Shown here piece after piece: positions 1 through 5,888 of a stretch of 6,047 bases of DNA; the first letter of the stretch is position 1; the number at the start of each line of letters is the position of its first letter. Source of the DNA: Desulfobacterales bacterium. Lineage in GTDB: Bacteria; Desulfobacterota; Desulfobacteria; Desulfobacterales; JAFDCJ01. The stretch lies in NCBI GenBank assembly GCA_029939875.1, contig JAOZSC010000182.1, forward strand, positions 1 to 6,047. The letters run 5' to 3'. Under the pieces are notes generated by a model, which saw only the letters and a program-made list of their open reading frames with translations, made no database searches and was not told where the DNA came from. The position numbers and the translations under genes are program-made.

Positions 1-2
1 GC

Positions 3-134
3 GAAGGCCTGGGAATGGCCGGCATGCACGAACGGGCCACCCTGGTGGGCGGGACCCTGGAAGTGCATTCACAGCCCGGAAAAGGCACCCGGCTGTATTT
101 TAAAGTGCCGCTGGCGGTTAAACCTCAAAAATAA
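3..134 (+). CDS. Two-component sensor histidine kinase, C-terminal end (partial)
   Basis: Only the last 43 codons of this gene are in the window; it runs in from the left edge in frame with position 3 and stops at TAA 132-134. The translation begins EGLGMAGMHERA and continues with GGTLEVHSQPGKGTRLYFKVP. These are the glycine-rich G2 box and the final strand of a HATPase_c ATP-binding domain. The form GLGxxGMxER followed by GGxLxxxSxPGxGT is typical of kinases that pair with NarL/FixJ regulators (NarX/DegS type, HisKA_3). That fits the gene that follows after 16 nt. The sensor and dimerisation domains lie outside the window, so the signal sensed cannot be inferred. It probably forms one transcript with the downstream regulator. 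Family assignment is confident; subtype is inferred. Confidence 0.85.
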   Translation, partial: EGLGMAGMHERATLVGGTLEVHSQPGKGTRLYFKVPLAVKPQK

Positions 135-150
135 ACAAGGATAAAATATA

Positions 151-789
151 GTGATCAAAGTCCTGCTGGCCGACGACCATAGCATTGTGCGTGCCGGGCT
201 GCGGCGCATCGTTGAGGAAAGCGGCGATATGGAAGTGATTGCCGAGGCCGCCGACGGCCGCCAGGCTTTAACGCTGGTCGAACAAACCGCTCCGGACGTG
301 GCGGTGGTCGACATCTCCATGCCGGGCTTAGACGGGCTGGAAGTCATCAGCCGCCTGCAGGAACAAAACCCGCAACTTCCGATCCTGGTGCTGACCATGC
401 ATGAAGAAGGCCAGTACGTGGTGCGGGCCATTCAGGCCGGGGCCATGGGCTACATCACCAAGCAGGCGGCTCCAGAACAGCTGGTCAAGGCCATCCGCAA
501 AGTCCACGCAGGCAACCGTTACCTCACCGATGAAGCCGCCGAGGCCCTGGCCCTGCGCATCGCCAAGGGCTCCAACGGGCAATCTCCCCTGGAATCGTTG
601 TCCATGCGGGAGCTGCAAGTGCTGCGGCGGCTGGCCATGGGTCACACCAATCGTGAAATCGCCCGGGCGTATCACATCAGCATCAAAACGGTGGATACTT
701 ACCGGGCCCGCCTGCTGAAAAAACTGGACCTGCGCAACAACGCGGACCTGTCCCGGTTTGCCATTCAAAACCACCTGATTGAGCCCTGA
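151..789 (+). CDS. NarL/FixJ-family DNA-binding response regulator
   Basis: This 212-residue cytoplasmic transcription regulator has the usual length for its family. Residues 1-120 are a receiver domain. The acidic pair is D8-D9, the likely phosphoacceptor is D54 (in VVDISMPGLDG), T82 is the conserved switch Thr and K104 the conserved Lys. Residues 148-205 are a LuxR/GerE-type helix-turn-helix starting at SLSMRELQVL, with the recognition region around TNREIARAYHISIKTVDTYR. The start is GTG at 151, preceded by ACAAGG (135-140) with 10 nt spacing. The product MIKVLLADDHSIVRAG begins exactly as the family does, so a later start is unlikely. It is the probable partner of the kinase ending 16 nt upstream. 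The gene looks GC-richer (about 60% in lines sampled by eye) than the liv genes (about 45-50%). Overall it resembles UvrY/GacA-like regulators, but that is too general to assign a regulon. The target promoters are unknown; the importer promoter downstream is a candidate only by position. Confidence 0.95.
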   Translation: MIKVLLADDHSIVRAGLRRIVEESGDMEVIAEAADGRQALTLVEQTAPDVAVVDISMPGLDGLEVISRLQEQNPQLPILVLTMHEEGQYVVRAIQAGAMGYITKQAAPEQLVKAIRKVHAGNRYLTDEAAEALALRIAKGSNGQSPLESLSMRELQVLRRLAMGHTNREIARAYHISIKTVDTYRARLLKKLDLRNNADLSRFAIQNHLIEP

Positions 790-811
790 CCCGGCCAGGC
801 CGCAATTGACT

Positions 812-847
812 GTTGAATGTTTTAGAAAGATTCATTAAGCATTCAAC
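812..847 (+). repeat. Inverted repeat / hairpin just after the response regulator gene
   Basis: GTTGAATG (812-819) is perfectly complementary to CATTCAAC (840-847). The stem extends inward by a T-G wobble and two A-T pairs, giving 11 pairs (812-822 with 837-847) around a 14-nt loop. It begins 22 nt after the regulator stop codon. No run of T follows, so it is not a textbook intrinsic terminator. It could be a weak transcript end or 3' stabilising hairpin for the two-component mRNA, or a protein-binding dyad upstream of the livK promoter. The pairing is seen directly; the role is inferred. Confidence 0.5.
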
Positions 848-866
848 CGGTTCTGCCTTGTAAGAA

Positions 867-892
867 AAAATATGACAAAAAATTCATATTTT
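867..892. promoter_or_regulatory. Perfect 9-bp inverted repeat beside the livK promoter, candidate operator
   Basis: AAAATATGA (867-875) and TCATATTTT (884-892) are exact reverse complements separated by 8 nt (CAAAAAAT). The repeat ends 7 nt before the -35-like TTGACA, a position typical of an activator or repressor site. The arms are centred about 17 bp apart, so a dimeric regulator could contact one face of the helix. Which protein binds is unknown; the adjacent response regulator is one candidate. AT-rich sequence makes such symmetry somewhat easier by chance, though a perfect 9-bp arm is still uncommon. Confidence 0.5.
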
Positions 893-899
893 CCCCGGC

Positions 900-929
900 T
901 TGACACCTGCCTCCAACAATTTGTATATA
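900..929 (+). promoter_or_regulatory. livK: Sigma70-like promoter for livK
   Basis: A perfect -35 hexamer TTGACA (900-905) is followed after 18 bp by TATATA (924-929), which matches four of six positions of the -10 consensus. Transcription would start near 936, giving an untranslated leader of about 80 nt before livK. The surrounding 200 bp are AT-rich and hold no gene. The -10 is imperfect and the 18-bp spacing is one longer than optimal, which suits a regulated rather than a very strong promoter. No sigma54 (GG-N10-GC) site was seen here. Confidence 0.6.
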
Positions 930-1018
930 GCATGTCGATGACTTTGCTTTGCAGCTGGATTCAATTTTTTTACTGGCCACAATAATCATAAACCATTTAC
1001 CCAAAGGAGGCTGTCGCT

Positions 1019-2212
1019 ATGAAAAAATTCGTAATTATTTTCTCTTGCATTCTGTTTTTTATGGGGGCCATGCTGGGCAGTGCATCTGCTGCCGATACGA
1101 TTAAAGTCGGTATTGTTTTACCCCTGACCGGCAAGCTGGCCAAGTTTGGCGAAATCGAAAACAAATCTTTCTTAATGGCGCTTGATGAAATCAACGCTGC
1201 CGGCGGTGTGAACGGCAAAAAAATCGAGTTGATTATCGAAGACACCACCGGCAAACCGGATGTCGGTCGCTCAGCCATCGAAAAGCTGATTACCCAGGAC
1301 AAGGTGCCGGTGATCGGCGGAGGGTATTCCAGCTCAGTGACCTGGGCGACCATTGCCGTGGCCCAGCAAAACAAGGTGCCGTTTTTGGTCAACACTGGTT
1401 CGGCCGACAAAATCACCGAACAGGGCTGGGAATACATTTTCCGGCTGAACCCACCGGTCAGTGAGTATCCGGGTGGTTTTGCATCTTTTGTAAAAGCGGT
1501 TGCCACGGATCTCAAAACCGTGGCGATTTTGCACGAAAACTCCCTCTTCGGCCAAAAAGGGTCGAAAAAATTTGTCAAACAGGCGGAAGCTCTGGGTATG
1601 AAAGTGCTGATGAAAGAGGGGTATGAAGCCGGTGCAATCGATTTTAAACCACTGCTGGTCAAAGTGAAATCCAAAAAACCGGATCTTGTGTACATGATCT
1701 CCTACATCATGGACGCCTCGCTGCTCATGCGCCAAGCCAAGGAGCTCAATTTTAATCCGAAACTGTTTGTTGGTGGGGCTGCCGGATTTACCCTGCCTGA
1801 ATTCGAAAAAAATGCCGGCAAAGCGACTGAGTTCGTTTATTCGGCCACTCTCTGGACCCCGTCGGTACCCTACCCCGGAGCAAAAGACTACTATGACAAG
1901 TTTATGGCCAAATACAATACTCCCACCGAGTATCACGGCGCCGAGGCTTATGCCGCCATGTACGTGATTGCCGACGCCCTCAAACGGGCCAAATCGTTGA
2001 CCCCCCAAGATATACGGGATTCCCTGGCGGCAACCGATATGATGACGGCCTTTGGACCGGTGAAGTTTATCTCCTATGATAAGAAGGCCCAGCAAAACAA
2101 GCTGCCGACCTTTTTGGTCCAATGGATCGATGGCAAACTTGAAACCGTATGGCCGAAAGCGGTTTCAACCAAGGCCTATGTCTACCCCGTGCCCAAATGG
2201 AACCAGCGGTAA
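1019..2212 (+). CDS. livK: Branched-chain amino acid-type ABC transporter, periplasmic substrate-binding protein
   Basis: This 397-residue protein of the Peripla_BP_6 (Leu/Ile/Val-binding, type I) family is the solute receptor of the importer. Residues 1-24 form a Sec signal peptide: MKK, a hydrophobic stretch, then ASA before a likely cut at A24/A25. No convincing lipobox is present, so it should be a soluble periplasmic protein. The mature part starts DTIKVGIVLPLTGKLAKFG, the standard first strand and ligand loop. GGYSSSVTWATIAVAQ (100-115) and FLVNTGSAD (122-130) correspond to the Ser/Thr ligand-contacting segments that grip the alpha-amino-acid group in LivJ/LivK. ENSLFGQKGSKKF (173-185) begins the second lobe, and YHGAEAYAAMYVIADAL (305-321) is the conserved late helix. 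The start at ATG 1019 is fixed by AAAGGAGG (1003-1010) 8 nt upstream. It lies first in the liv cluster and is separated from livH by a terminator and 248 nt, consistent with higher expression. The ligand is not certain: this family also takes other amino acids, amides, urea and aromatic or short organic acids. Confidence 0.92.
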   Translation: MKKFVIIFSCILFFMGAMLGSASAADTIKVGIVLPLTGKLAKFGEIENKSFLMALDEINAAGGVNGKKIELIIEDTTGKPDVGRSAIEKLITQDKVPVIGGGYSSSVTWATIAVAQQNKVPFLVNTGSADKITEQGWEYIFRLNPPVSEYPGGFASFVKAVATDLKTVAILHENSLFGQKGSKKFVKQAEALGMKVLMKEGYEAGAIDFKPLLVKVKSKKPDLVYMISYIMDASLLMRQAKELNFNPKLFVGGAAGFTLPEFEKNAGKATEFVYSATLWTPSVPYPGAKDYYDKFMAKYNTPTEYHGAEAYAAMYVIADALKRAKSLTPQDIRDSLAATDMMTAFGPVKFISYDKKAQQNKLPTFLVQWIDGKLETVWPKAVSTKAYVYPVPKWNQR

Positions 2213-2226
2213 ACCTTAAAGACCTT

Positions 2227-2260
2227 AAAGCAGGAGGCGGGATTGTCGCCTCCTGCTTTT
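2227..2260 (+). terminator. Intrinsic terminator after livK
   Basis: A perfect 13-bp stem (2227-2239 with 2247-2259, core GCAGGAGGCG / CGCCTCCTGC) closes a 7-nt loop (GGATTGT). It runs into TTTT at 2257-2260 followed by AATAAT. It starts 14 nt after the livK stop. The T run is short, so some read-through is plausible. Placed between the binding protein and the permease genes, it would set a high LivK to membrane-component ratio, as is common in periplasmic-binding-protein-dependent importers. Confidence 0.9.
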
Positions 2261-2335
2261 AATAATCGTTTTCAGTTCGTATCCATCCACGCATAGCGTG
2301 TGGCGCTAGAAATTTTTCCAATTCATAAATCACCG

Positions 2336-2403
2336 CACTGCCATCGCGAGCGCTCAAGCGAGGTGGGCGGGCGCATCTGACTCGGTTGAGCCTTTCGGCA
2401 GTG
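2336..2403. repeat. Large imperfect inverted repeat in the livK-livH gap
   Basis: CACTGCC (2336-2342) pairs with GGCAGTG (2397-2403), GCTCAA (2352-2357) with TTGAGC (2386-2391), and CGAG (2359-2362) with CTCG (2381-2384). Together they make a broken stem of 17 pairs with a 9/5-nt internal loop, one G-G mismatch and an 18-nt apical loop. The element lies in the only substantial non-coding stretch inside the cluster (2261-2460, about 200 nt), which has no supported gene and no strong promoter. Nearby are a small hairpin CACGC-ATA-GCGTG (2288-2300) and a tandem CCGAAAT CCGAAAT (2432-2445) just before the livH Shine-Dalgarno. It could be a dispersed intergenic repeat, a leader RNA structure controlling livH, or chance pairing in GC-rich DNA. 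The pairing is seen; the function is unknown. Confidence 0.45.
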
Positions 2404-2446
2404 AGTTCTGGGCCGACCTGCTCGTCGCAGACCGAAATCCGAAATC

Positions 2447-2454
2447 AAAGGGGA
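2447..2454 (+). promoter_or_regulatory. livH: Ribosome binding site deciding the livH start
   Basis: AAAGGGGA lies 6 nt before ATG 2461. An in-frame TTG at 2386 would extend the protein by 25 residues, but that extension is polar, runs through the inverted repeat and has no comparable Shine-Dalgarno. LivH-family proteins also begin close to the first membrane helix. The ATG at 2461 is therefore preferred. Confidence 0.8.
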
Positions 2455-2460
2455 TTCGTT

Positions 2461-3336
2461 ATGGAGGTTTTCCTGCAGACCCTGGTGGCCGGCATTCTCA
2501 AGGGAGGTCTTTACAGCCTGATTGGTATGGGTATGTCCATGATTATGGGGGTCATGAAAATCATCAACCTGGCCCATGGACAATTGATGATGGTCGCCAT
2601 GTATGTCACTTTTGCCTGCTTTCATTTTCTGGGACTGGATCCCTATCTTGGCCTTTTTGTCGCCATGCCGGCTTTATTTCTCCTGGGATGCTTGATTCAA
2701 AAATACACCCTCAACCCGCTGATGGAAGTGGAATCGATTCTGCCTGAAAACCAGGTGCTGATGACGGTGGGAATCGGCATGGTCCTGACAGAAATTGCCC
2801 GCTTTATCTTCACCTCTGACTATAAGTCCGTTCAGACAAGCTATTCCGGCGCCACCTTTTTTATCGGGGAAACCTCATTTAGCGTGGCCCTGGTTATCGC
2901 TTTCTTTATTGCGGTGTTGTTCACGCTTATCATGTTCTGGTTTTTGACCAAAACCGACATCGGCCGCTCCATCCGTGCCACAGCCCAGGATAAAGATGCC
3001 GCTCTTTTGATGGGCGTAGATTCCAAACGAATTACCATCATCACTTTCGGTTTGGGATCGGCGCTGGTGGCCGCAGCCGGCACCCTGCTCTTGCCGGTAT
3101 ACTATTTGTTCCCGGATATCGGGGGACCCTTTACCAGAAAAGCTTTTGTGATCACGATTCTAGGCGGACTAGGGTCCACGGTGGGCGCTATTTTCGGCGG
3201 CATCACCCTGGGCCTGGCCGAAGCCTTTGGCGCCACCTATATCGGCATGGCCTTCGACGATATGATTGGACTGATTATTTTCATCCTGGTGCTCCTGTTT
3301 CTACCCGGCGGATTTAAGCGTCTGACAAAAATTTAA
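2461..3336 (+). CDS. livH: Branched-chain amino acid-type ABC transporter permease LivH
   Basis: This 291-residue polytopic inner-membrane protein is one half of the translocation channel (BPD_transp_2 family). The N-terminus carries the family hallmark: LKGGLYSLIGMGMSMIMGV (13-31) followed by KIINLAHGQLMMVAMYV, equivalent to the INFAHGE region of E. coli LivH. About eight hydrophobic segments are visible, near 9-31, 38-56, 61-79, 98-117, 139-162, 193-213, 228-256 and 268-284. The cytoplasmic coupling loop that docks with an ATPase is around TDIGRSIRATAQDKDAALLMG (165-185). It is followed by the conserved GGLGSTVGAIFGG (235-247) and a short basic tail. Length matches the family. It is the first gene of the livHMGF block, lies 248 nt after livK beyond the terminator, and is followed by an 87-nt gap to livM. 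No promoter of good quality is visible directly upstream, so transcription may depend on read-through from livK. Confidence 0.95.
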   Translation: MEVFLQTLVAGILKGGLYSLIGMGMSMIMGVMKIINLAHGQLMMVAMYVTFACFHFLGLDPYLGLFVAMPALFLLGCLIQKYTLNPLMEVESILPENQVLMTVGIGMVLTEIARFIFTSDYKSVQTSYSGATFFIGETSFSVALVIAFFIAVLFTLIMFWFLTKTDIGRSIRATAQDKDAALLMGVDSKRITIITFGLGSALVAAAGTLLLPVYYLFPDIGGPFTRKAFVITILGGLGSTVGAIFGGITLGLAEAFGATYIGMAFDDMIGLIIFILVLLFLPGGFKRLTKI

Positions 3337-3411
3337 CCCGGGAGCGTTGAAAACCTGTCGGACATAGATTAATTGTCCCCCGCTTTGGAAGTTGATATTT
3401 TCGGCTACGAT

Positions 3412-3417
3412 GAGGAA
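3412..3417 (+). promoter_or_regulatory. livM: Ribosome binding site deciding the livM start
   Basis: GAGGAA lies 6 nt before ATG 3424. An in-frame TTG at 3373 would add 17 residues with acidic character (LEVDIFGYDEE) ahead of the first membrane helix and has no Shine-Dalgarno. Starting at 3424 gives MKKYAPFVLLAIL, a normal basic-then-hydrophobic membrane protein start. Confidence 0.8.
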
Positions 3418-3423
3418 TTCAGC

Positions 3424-4434
3424 ATGAAAAAATATGCGCCTTTTGTCTTGCTGGCAATCTTGATTGCTTTCCCACTGGTGGTTCAAAACTCCTACTACCA
3501 GCATTTGCTTATTCTGGTGCTAATGTGGGTGGTCATCGGCTCCGGCTGGAACATGATTGCCGGTTACACCGGGCAGGTGTCTTTCGGTGACGCCGCCTTT
3601 TTTGGCACCGGCGCGTACACGGCGGGCCTGATCGCGAGCAAATTAGGCCTTTCCGCCTGGTGGGGGATGGCATTCGGCGGATTTACAGCCATGGCCGTCG
3701 CCTTTCCTTTTGGCTGGATATGTTTTCGGTTGCGGGGGGCCTACTTTGCCCTGGCATCTTTAGCCTTAAATGAGATTTGCCGGCACATCGCCACCATCTG
3801 GGAAGACCTGACCGAAGGAATGGCGGGTATTTTGATCATGCCCACTTTTTTATCAAAAATTCCCTACTATTACATCGCTCTGGCCCTGGCTGTGCTGTCG
3901 GTTGTGATGGTTCAGATTGTGATGAATTCCAAGTGGGGCTATTACTTTCTGTCCATCCGGGAGGATCAGGATGCCGCCGAAAGCCTGGGGATCGATACCC
4001 ACCATTACAAGATGATATCCTTAAATATTGCGGCGTTTCTCACCGGCATGGCCGGTTCCCTGTTCATGAACTACATGGGCTTTATTGATCCCGAAGTGGT
4101 GTTTTCCCTGCATGACATTTCCATTATGGCCATTTTGGTCGGAATTGTCGGCGGCGTGGGAACCGTTTACGGCCCGGTGGTGGGAGCCTTTGTGATGGTG
4201 GCGGTACATGAATTCTTCAGGACCGGGTTTTTCGGGTTTTTCAAGGGTCTGGCCGGGTTGACTGGTTCGGAATTTCTTATTGTGGTAGCCAAATATATCG
4301 GCCAGGCCCATGTACTGGGTTTCGGGATACTGGTGGTGGTCGTCATTTTAGTCCTTCCCAACGGTATCGTGGGCGACTGGAACAAGATTATCAGAAAACT
4401 GGTTCCGATGAAAAACAAGGGGGTAGCAACTTGA
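3424..4434 (+). CDS. livM: Branched-chain amino acid-type ABC transporter permease LivM
   Basis: This 336-residue inner-membrane protein is the second channel subunit and pairs with LivH. Family markers in order are GYTGQVSFGDAAFFGTGAYT (47-66, the strongest LivM signature), LRGAYFALASLALNEI (103-118), the cytoplasmic ATPase-docking loop SIREDQDAAESLGID (177-191) and GGVGTVYGPVVGA (243-255). A last hydrophobic helix, around 298-313, ends in LPNGIVG, the family's usual closing motif. About nine hydrophobic stretches are visible. Its length is close to typical stand-alone LivM proteins and shorter than E. coli LivM, which has an N-terminal extension. There is no fused ATPase domain. It sits 87 nt after livH, and its TGA stop overlaps the livG start codon (TTGA at 4431-4434), so livM and livG are probably translationally coupled. 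A glycine- and phenylalanine-rich stretch (TGFFGFFKGLAGLTG, 267-281) lies in the loop before the last helices. Confidence 0.95.
   Translation: MKKYAPFVLLAILIAFPLVVQNSYYQHLLILVLMWVVIGSGWNMIAGYTGQVSFGDAAFFGTGAYTAGLIASKLGLSAWWGMAFGGFTAMAVAFPFGWICFRLRGAYFALASLALNEICRHIATIWEDLTEGMAGILIMPTFLSKIPYYYIALALAVLSVVMVQIVMNSKWGYYFLSIREDQDAAESLGIDTHHYKMISLNIAAFLTGMAGSLFMNYMGFIDPEVVFSLHDISIMAILVGIVGGVGTVYGPVVGAFVMVAVHEFFRTGFFGFFKGLAGLTGSEFLIVVAKYIGQAHVLGFGILVVVVILVLPNGIVGDWNKIIRKLVPMKNKGVAT
4417..4423 (+). promoter_or_regulatory. livG: Ribosome binding site supporting the TTG start of livG
   Basis: AAGGGGG lies inside the end of livM, 7 nt before TTG 4431. No ATG is available near the correct protein start, and the TTG product begins MILFRVENLIKYFGG, as LivG proteins do. 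This supports a rare TTG start that depends on ribosomes terminating livM at the overlapping TGA. Confidence 0.75.
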
Positions 4435-5156
4435 TATTATTTAGAGTTGAAAACCTGATAAAATATTTTGGCGGTCTGGCAGCCGTAAATAATGTCAGTT
4501 TTGAAGTCCAAAAGGGTGAAATTTTCGGTTTGATCGGCCCCAACGGCTCCGGAAAAACCACGATATTCAATCTGATCAGCAGCTATCATCCGGTAAGCAG
4601 TGGCAAGATTTATTTCAATGACCAGGATATTACTGCGTATAAAACTCATAAAGTCTGTAAAAGCGGAATCGGACGGACCTTTCAGGTGGTCAAACCCCTG
4701 GGCCGATTAAGCGTTTTGGATAATGTAATTGCGGCCGCCTTTGCCAAGGTCCGGACCAAACACGAAGCCCGGGACCTGGCGTTGGAAACCCTGGAATTTT
4801 GCGAACTGGCCCATCGCAAGGATGTCATTGCCAAAAGTCTGTCCATCGGAGAACGCAAACGGCTGGAAATCACCCGGGCCATGGCAACCAAACCCAAACT
4901 GCTTTTGCTCGATGAGACGGCTGCAGGGCTGAATCCATCAGAATTGGATGCGGCCATCGATTTAATTCTAAAAATCCGGGACCGCGGTGTGACCATTATT
5001 ATTGTCGAACACATCATGAAAGTTATCATGACGATTTCAGACCGTATCCATGCTATCAACTTCGGCCAGACCATCGCCCAGGGTACGCCCAAGGAGGTTG
5101 CCGATAACCCCGCCGTAATTGAAGCCTATTTAGGAGAGGAATATGCTCACCGTTAA
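4431..5156 (+). CDS. livG: Branched-chain amino acid-type ABC transporter ATP-binding protein LivG
   Basis: This 241-residue cytoplasmic ATPase powers transport together with LivF. Visible motifs are Walker A GPNGSGKT (36-43), Q-loop Gln at 85 in GRTFQVV, ABC signature LSIGERKRLEI (137-147), Walker B KLLLLDE (156-162), D-loop AAGLNPSE (164-171) and H-loop His194 in IVEHIMKVIM. The C-terminal GTPKEVADNPAVIEAYLGE (218-236) is the extra tail found on Liv-type ATPases. Compared with E. coli LivG (about 255 residues) it is slightly short and differs at three places. The signature has Ile and Glu-Arg where LSGGQ is canonical, Thr163 replaces the Pro of the usual DEP after Walker B, and Ile195 replaces the Asp in the EHDM motif. 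All catalytic residues are present, so it should be active. These variants resemble a subgroup of Liv-like importers, which argues for caution about substrate. It starts at TTG overlapping the livM stop and ends 14 nt into livF. Confidence 0.93.
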   Translation: MILFRVENLIKYFGGLAAVNNVSFEVQKGEIFGLIGPNGSGKTTIFNLISSYHPVSSGKIYFNDQDITAYKTHKVCKSGIGRTFQVVKPLGRLSVLDNVIAAAFAKVRTKHEARDLALETLEFCELAHRKDVIAKSLSIGERKRLEITRAMATKPKLLLLDETAAGLNPSELDAAIDLILKIRDRGVTIIIVEHIMKVIMTISDRIHAINFGQTIAQGTPKEVADNPAVIEAYLGEEYAHR

Positions 5157-5847
5157 TCATATTGATGTGTTTTACGGAGATCTTCAGGTTCTGTGGGATG
5201 TTTCCTTTGAAGTCCATGAAGGTGAAATCCTGGTGTTGATCGGTGCCAACGGGGCAGGAAAATCCACCACCATCAAAACCATCTCCTCACTGCTGACACC
5301 TCAAAAAGGTACCATTGAACTCAGCGGTATCCGTCTGGATCATCATCCGCCCCATGATATTATCCAACATGGGATCGTTCATGTCCCCGAAGGCCGGCGC
5401 CTGTTTTCCGAAATGACCGTGGAGGAAAATTTGATCATGGGCTCCCTTTATGGAGAGGCCAAGACCAAACGCTATGAAACCCTGGAGTACGTATACGGGC
5501 TCTTCCCGCGCTTAAAAGAGCGCAGAAAGCAGACGGCCGAAACCCTTTCGGGCGGAGAGCAGCAGATGGCAGCCATTGGCCGGGGCCTGATGTCGCTGCC
5601 CAAACTGATGATGTTTGACGAACCCTCCCTGGGACTGGCACCGATCCTGGTTCAGGAAATTTTTTCCATGATCAGAAGAATAAAAGAAGAAGGTGTCACC
5701 ATTCTGCTGGTGGAACAAAACGTCACCCAGACGCTTGCCATGTGCAACCGGGCCTATGTCCTTGAGAATGGTCGCATTACACTAGGCGGAACCGGATCTG
5801 AATTAATGGAAAACGAAAAAGTGAAGGAAGCCTTTTTGGGGATTTAA
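5143..5847 (+). CDS. livF: Branched-chain amino acid-type ABC transporter ATP-binding protein LivF
   Basis: This 234-residue second ATPase of the importer has the normal LivF length. Motifs are Walker A GANGAGKS (34-41), VPEGRRLFSEMTVEENL (81-97), where the family has Glu in place of the usual Q-loop Gln region, a canonical signature LSGGEQQM (135-142), Walker B LMMFDEP (155-161) and D-loop SLGLAP (162-167). LLVEQNVTQ (188-196) carries Gln192 where most ABC ATPases have the catalytic H-loop His. The Gln is also present in E. coli LivF (LVEQN) and so is a family feature, not a defect. FPRLKERR (121-128) is another LivF hallmark. The start at ATG 5143 has AGGAG (5132-5136) 6 nt upstream, inside livG; the 14-nt overlap implies coupled translation. 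It is the last gene of the cluster and faces a convergent gene 39 nt away. Confidence 0.96.
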   Translation: MLTVNHIDVFYGDLQVLWDVSFEVHEGEILVLIGANGAGKSTTIKTISSLLTPQKGTIELSGIRLDHHPPHDIIQHGIVHVPEGRRLFSEMTVEENLIMGSLYGEAKTKRYETLEYVYGLFPRLKERRKQTAETLSGGEQQMAAIGRGLMSLPKLMMFDEPSLGLAPILVQEIFSMIRRIKEEGVTILLVEQNVTQTLAMCNRAYVLENGRITLGGTGSELMENEKVKEAFLGI

Positions 5848-5866
5848 TGCCAACCGGCTGCTGGAT

Positions 5867-5888
5867 GGTTTGCTAAGGACCTTTTTTT
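5867..5888 (+). terminator. Possible weak terminator after livF
   Basis: GGTTT (5867-5871) can pair with GGACC (5877-5881), using two G-T wobbles, around a 5-nt loop, followed directly by seven T (5882-5888). Alternatively AAGGA (5875-5879) pairs with TCCTT (5894-5898), followed by more T; read from the other strand the same arms precede no clear T run. The stem is weak, but the T run sits where a terminator is expected between convergent genes. Low certainty. Confidence 0.35.

Noticed and set aside
2386..2460. An N-terminal extension of LivH from a TTG start at 2386.
   Set aside because: It lacks a Shine-Dalgarno, passes through the inverted repeat, and does not match the family N-terminus. 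ATG 2461 has AAAGGGGA at good spacing.
2323..2625. A 100-codon open frame on the - strand across the livK-livH gap and the start of livH.
   Set aside because: The translation is rich in His, Arg and Ser without any recognisable motif. Half of it lies opposite well-supported livH coding sequence. It is treated as a shadow frame.
3360..3378. A short dyad GGACA-N9-TGTCC in the livH-livM gap.
   Set aside because: The arms are only 5 bp and no T run follows. It is too weak to call an operator or terminator.
3346..4457. A 12-nt direct repeat GTTGAAAACCTG at 3346-3357 (livH-livM gap) and 4446-4457 (early livG).
   Set aside because: About one shared 12-mer is expected by chance in 6 kb, and the second copy is coding for conserved LivG residues (VENL).
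5191..5847. LivF Gln192 in place of the H-loop His as a sign of an inactive ATPase.
   Set aside because: E. coli LivF has the same LVEQN sequence, so this is normal for the family.
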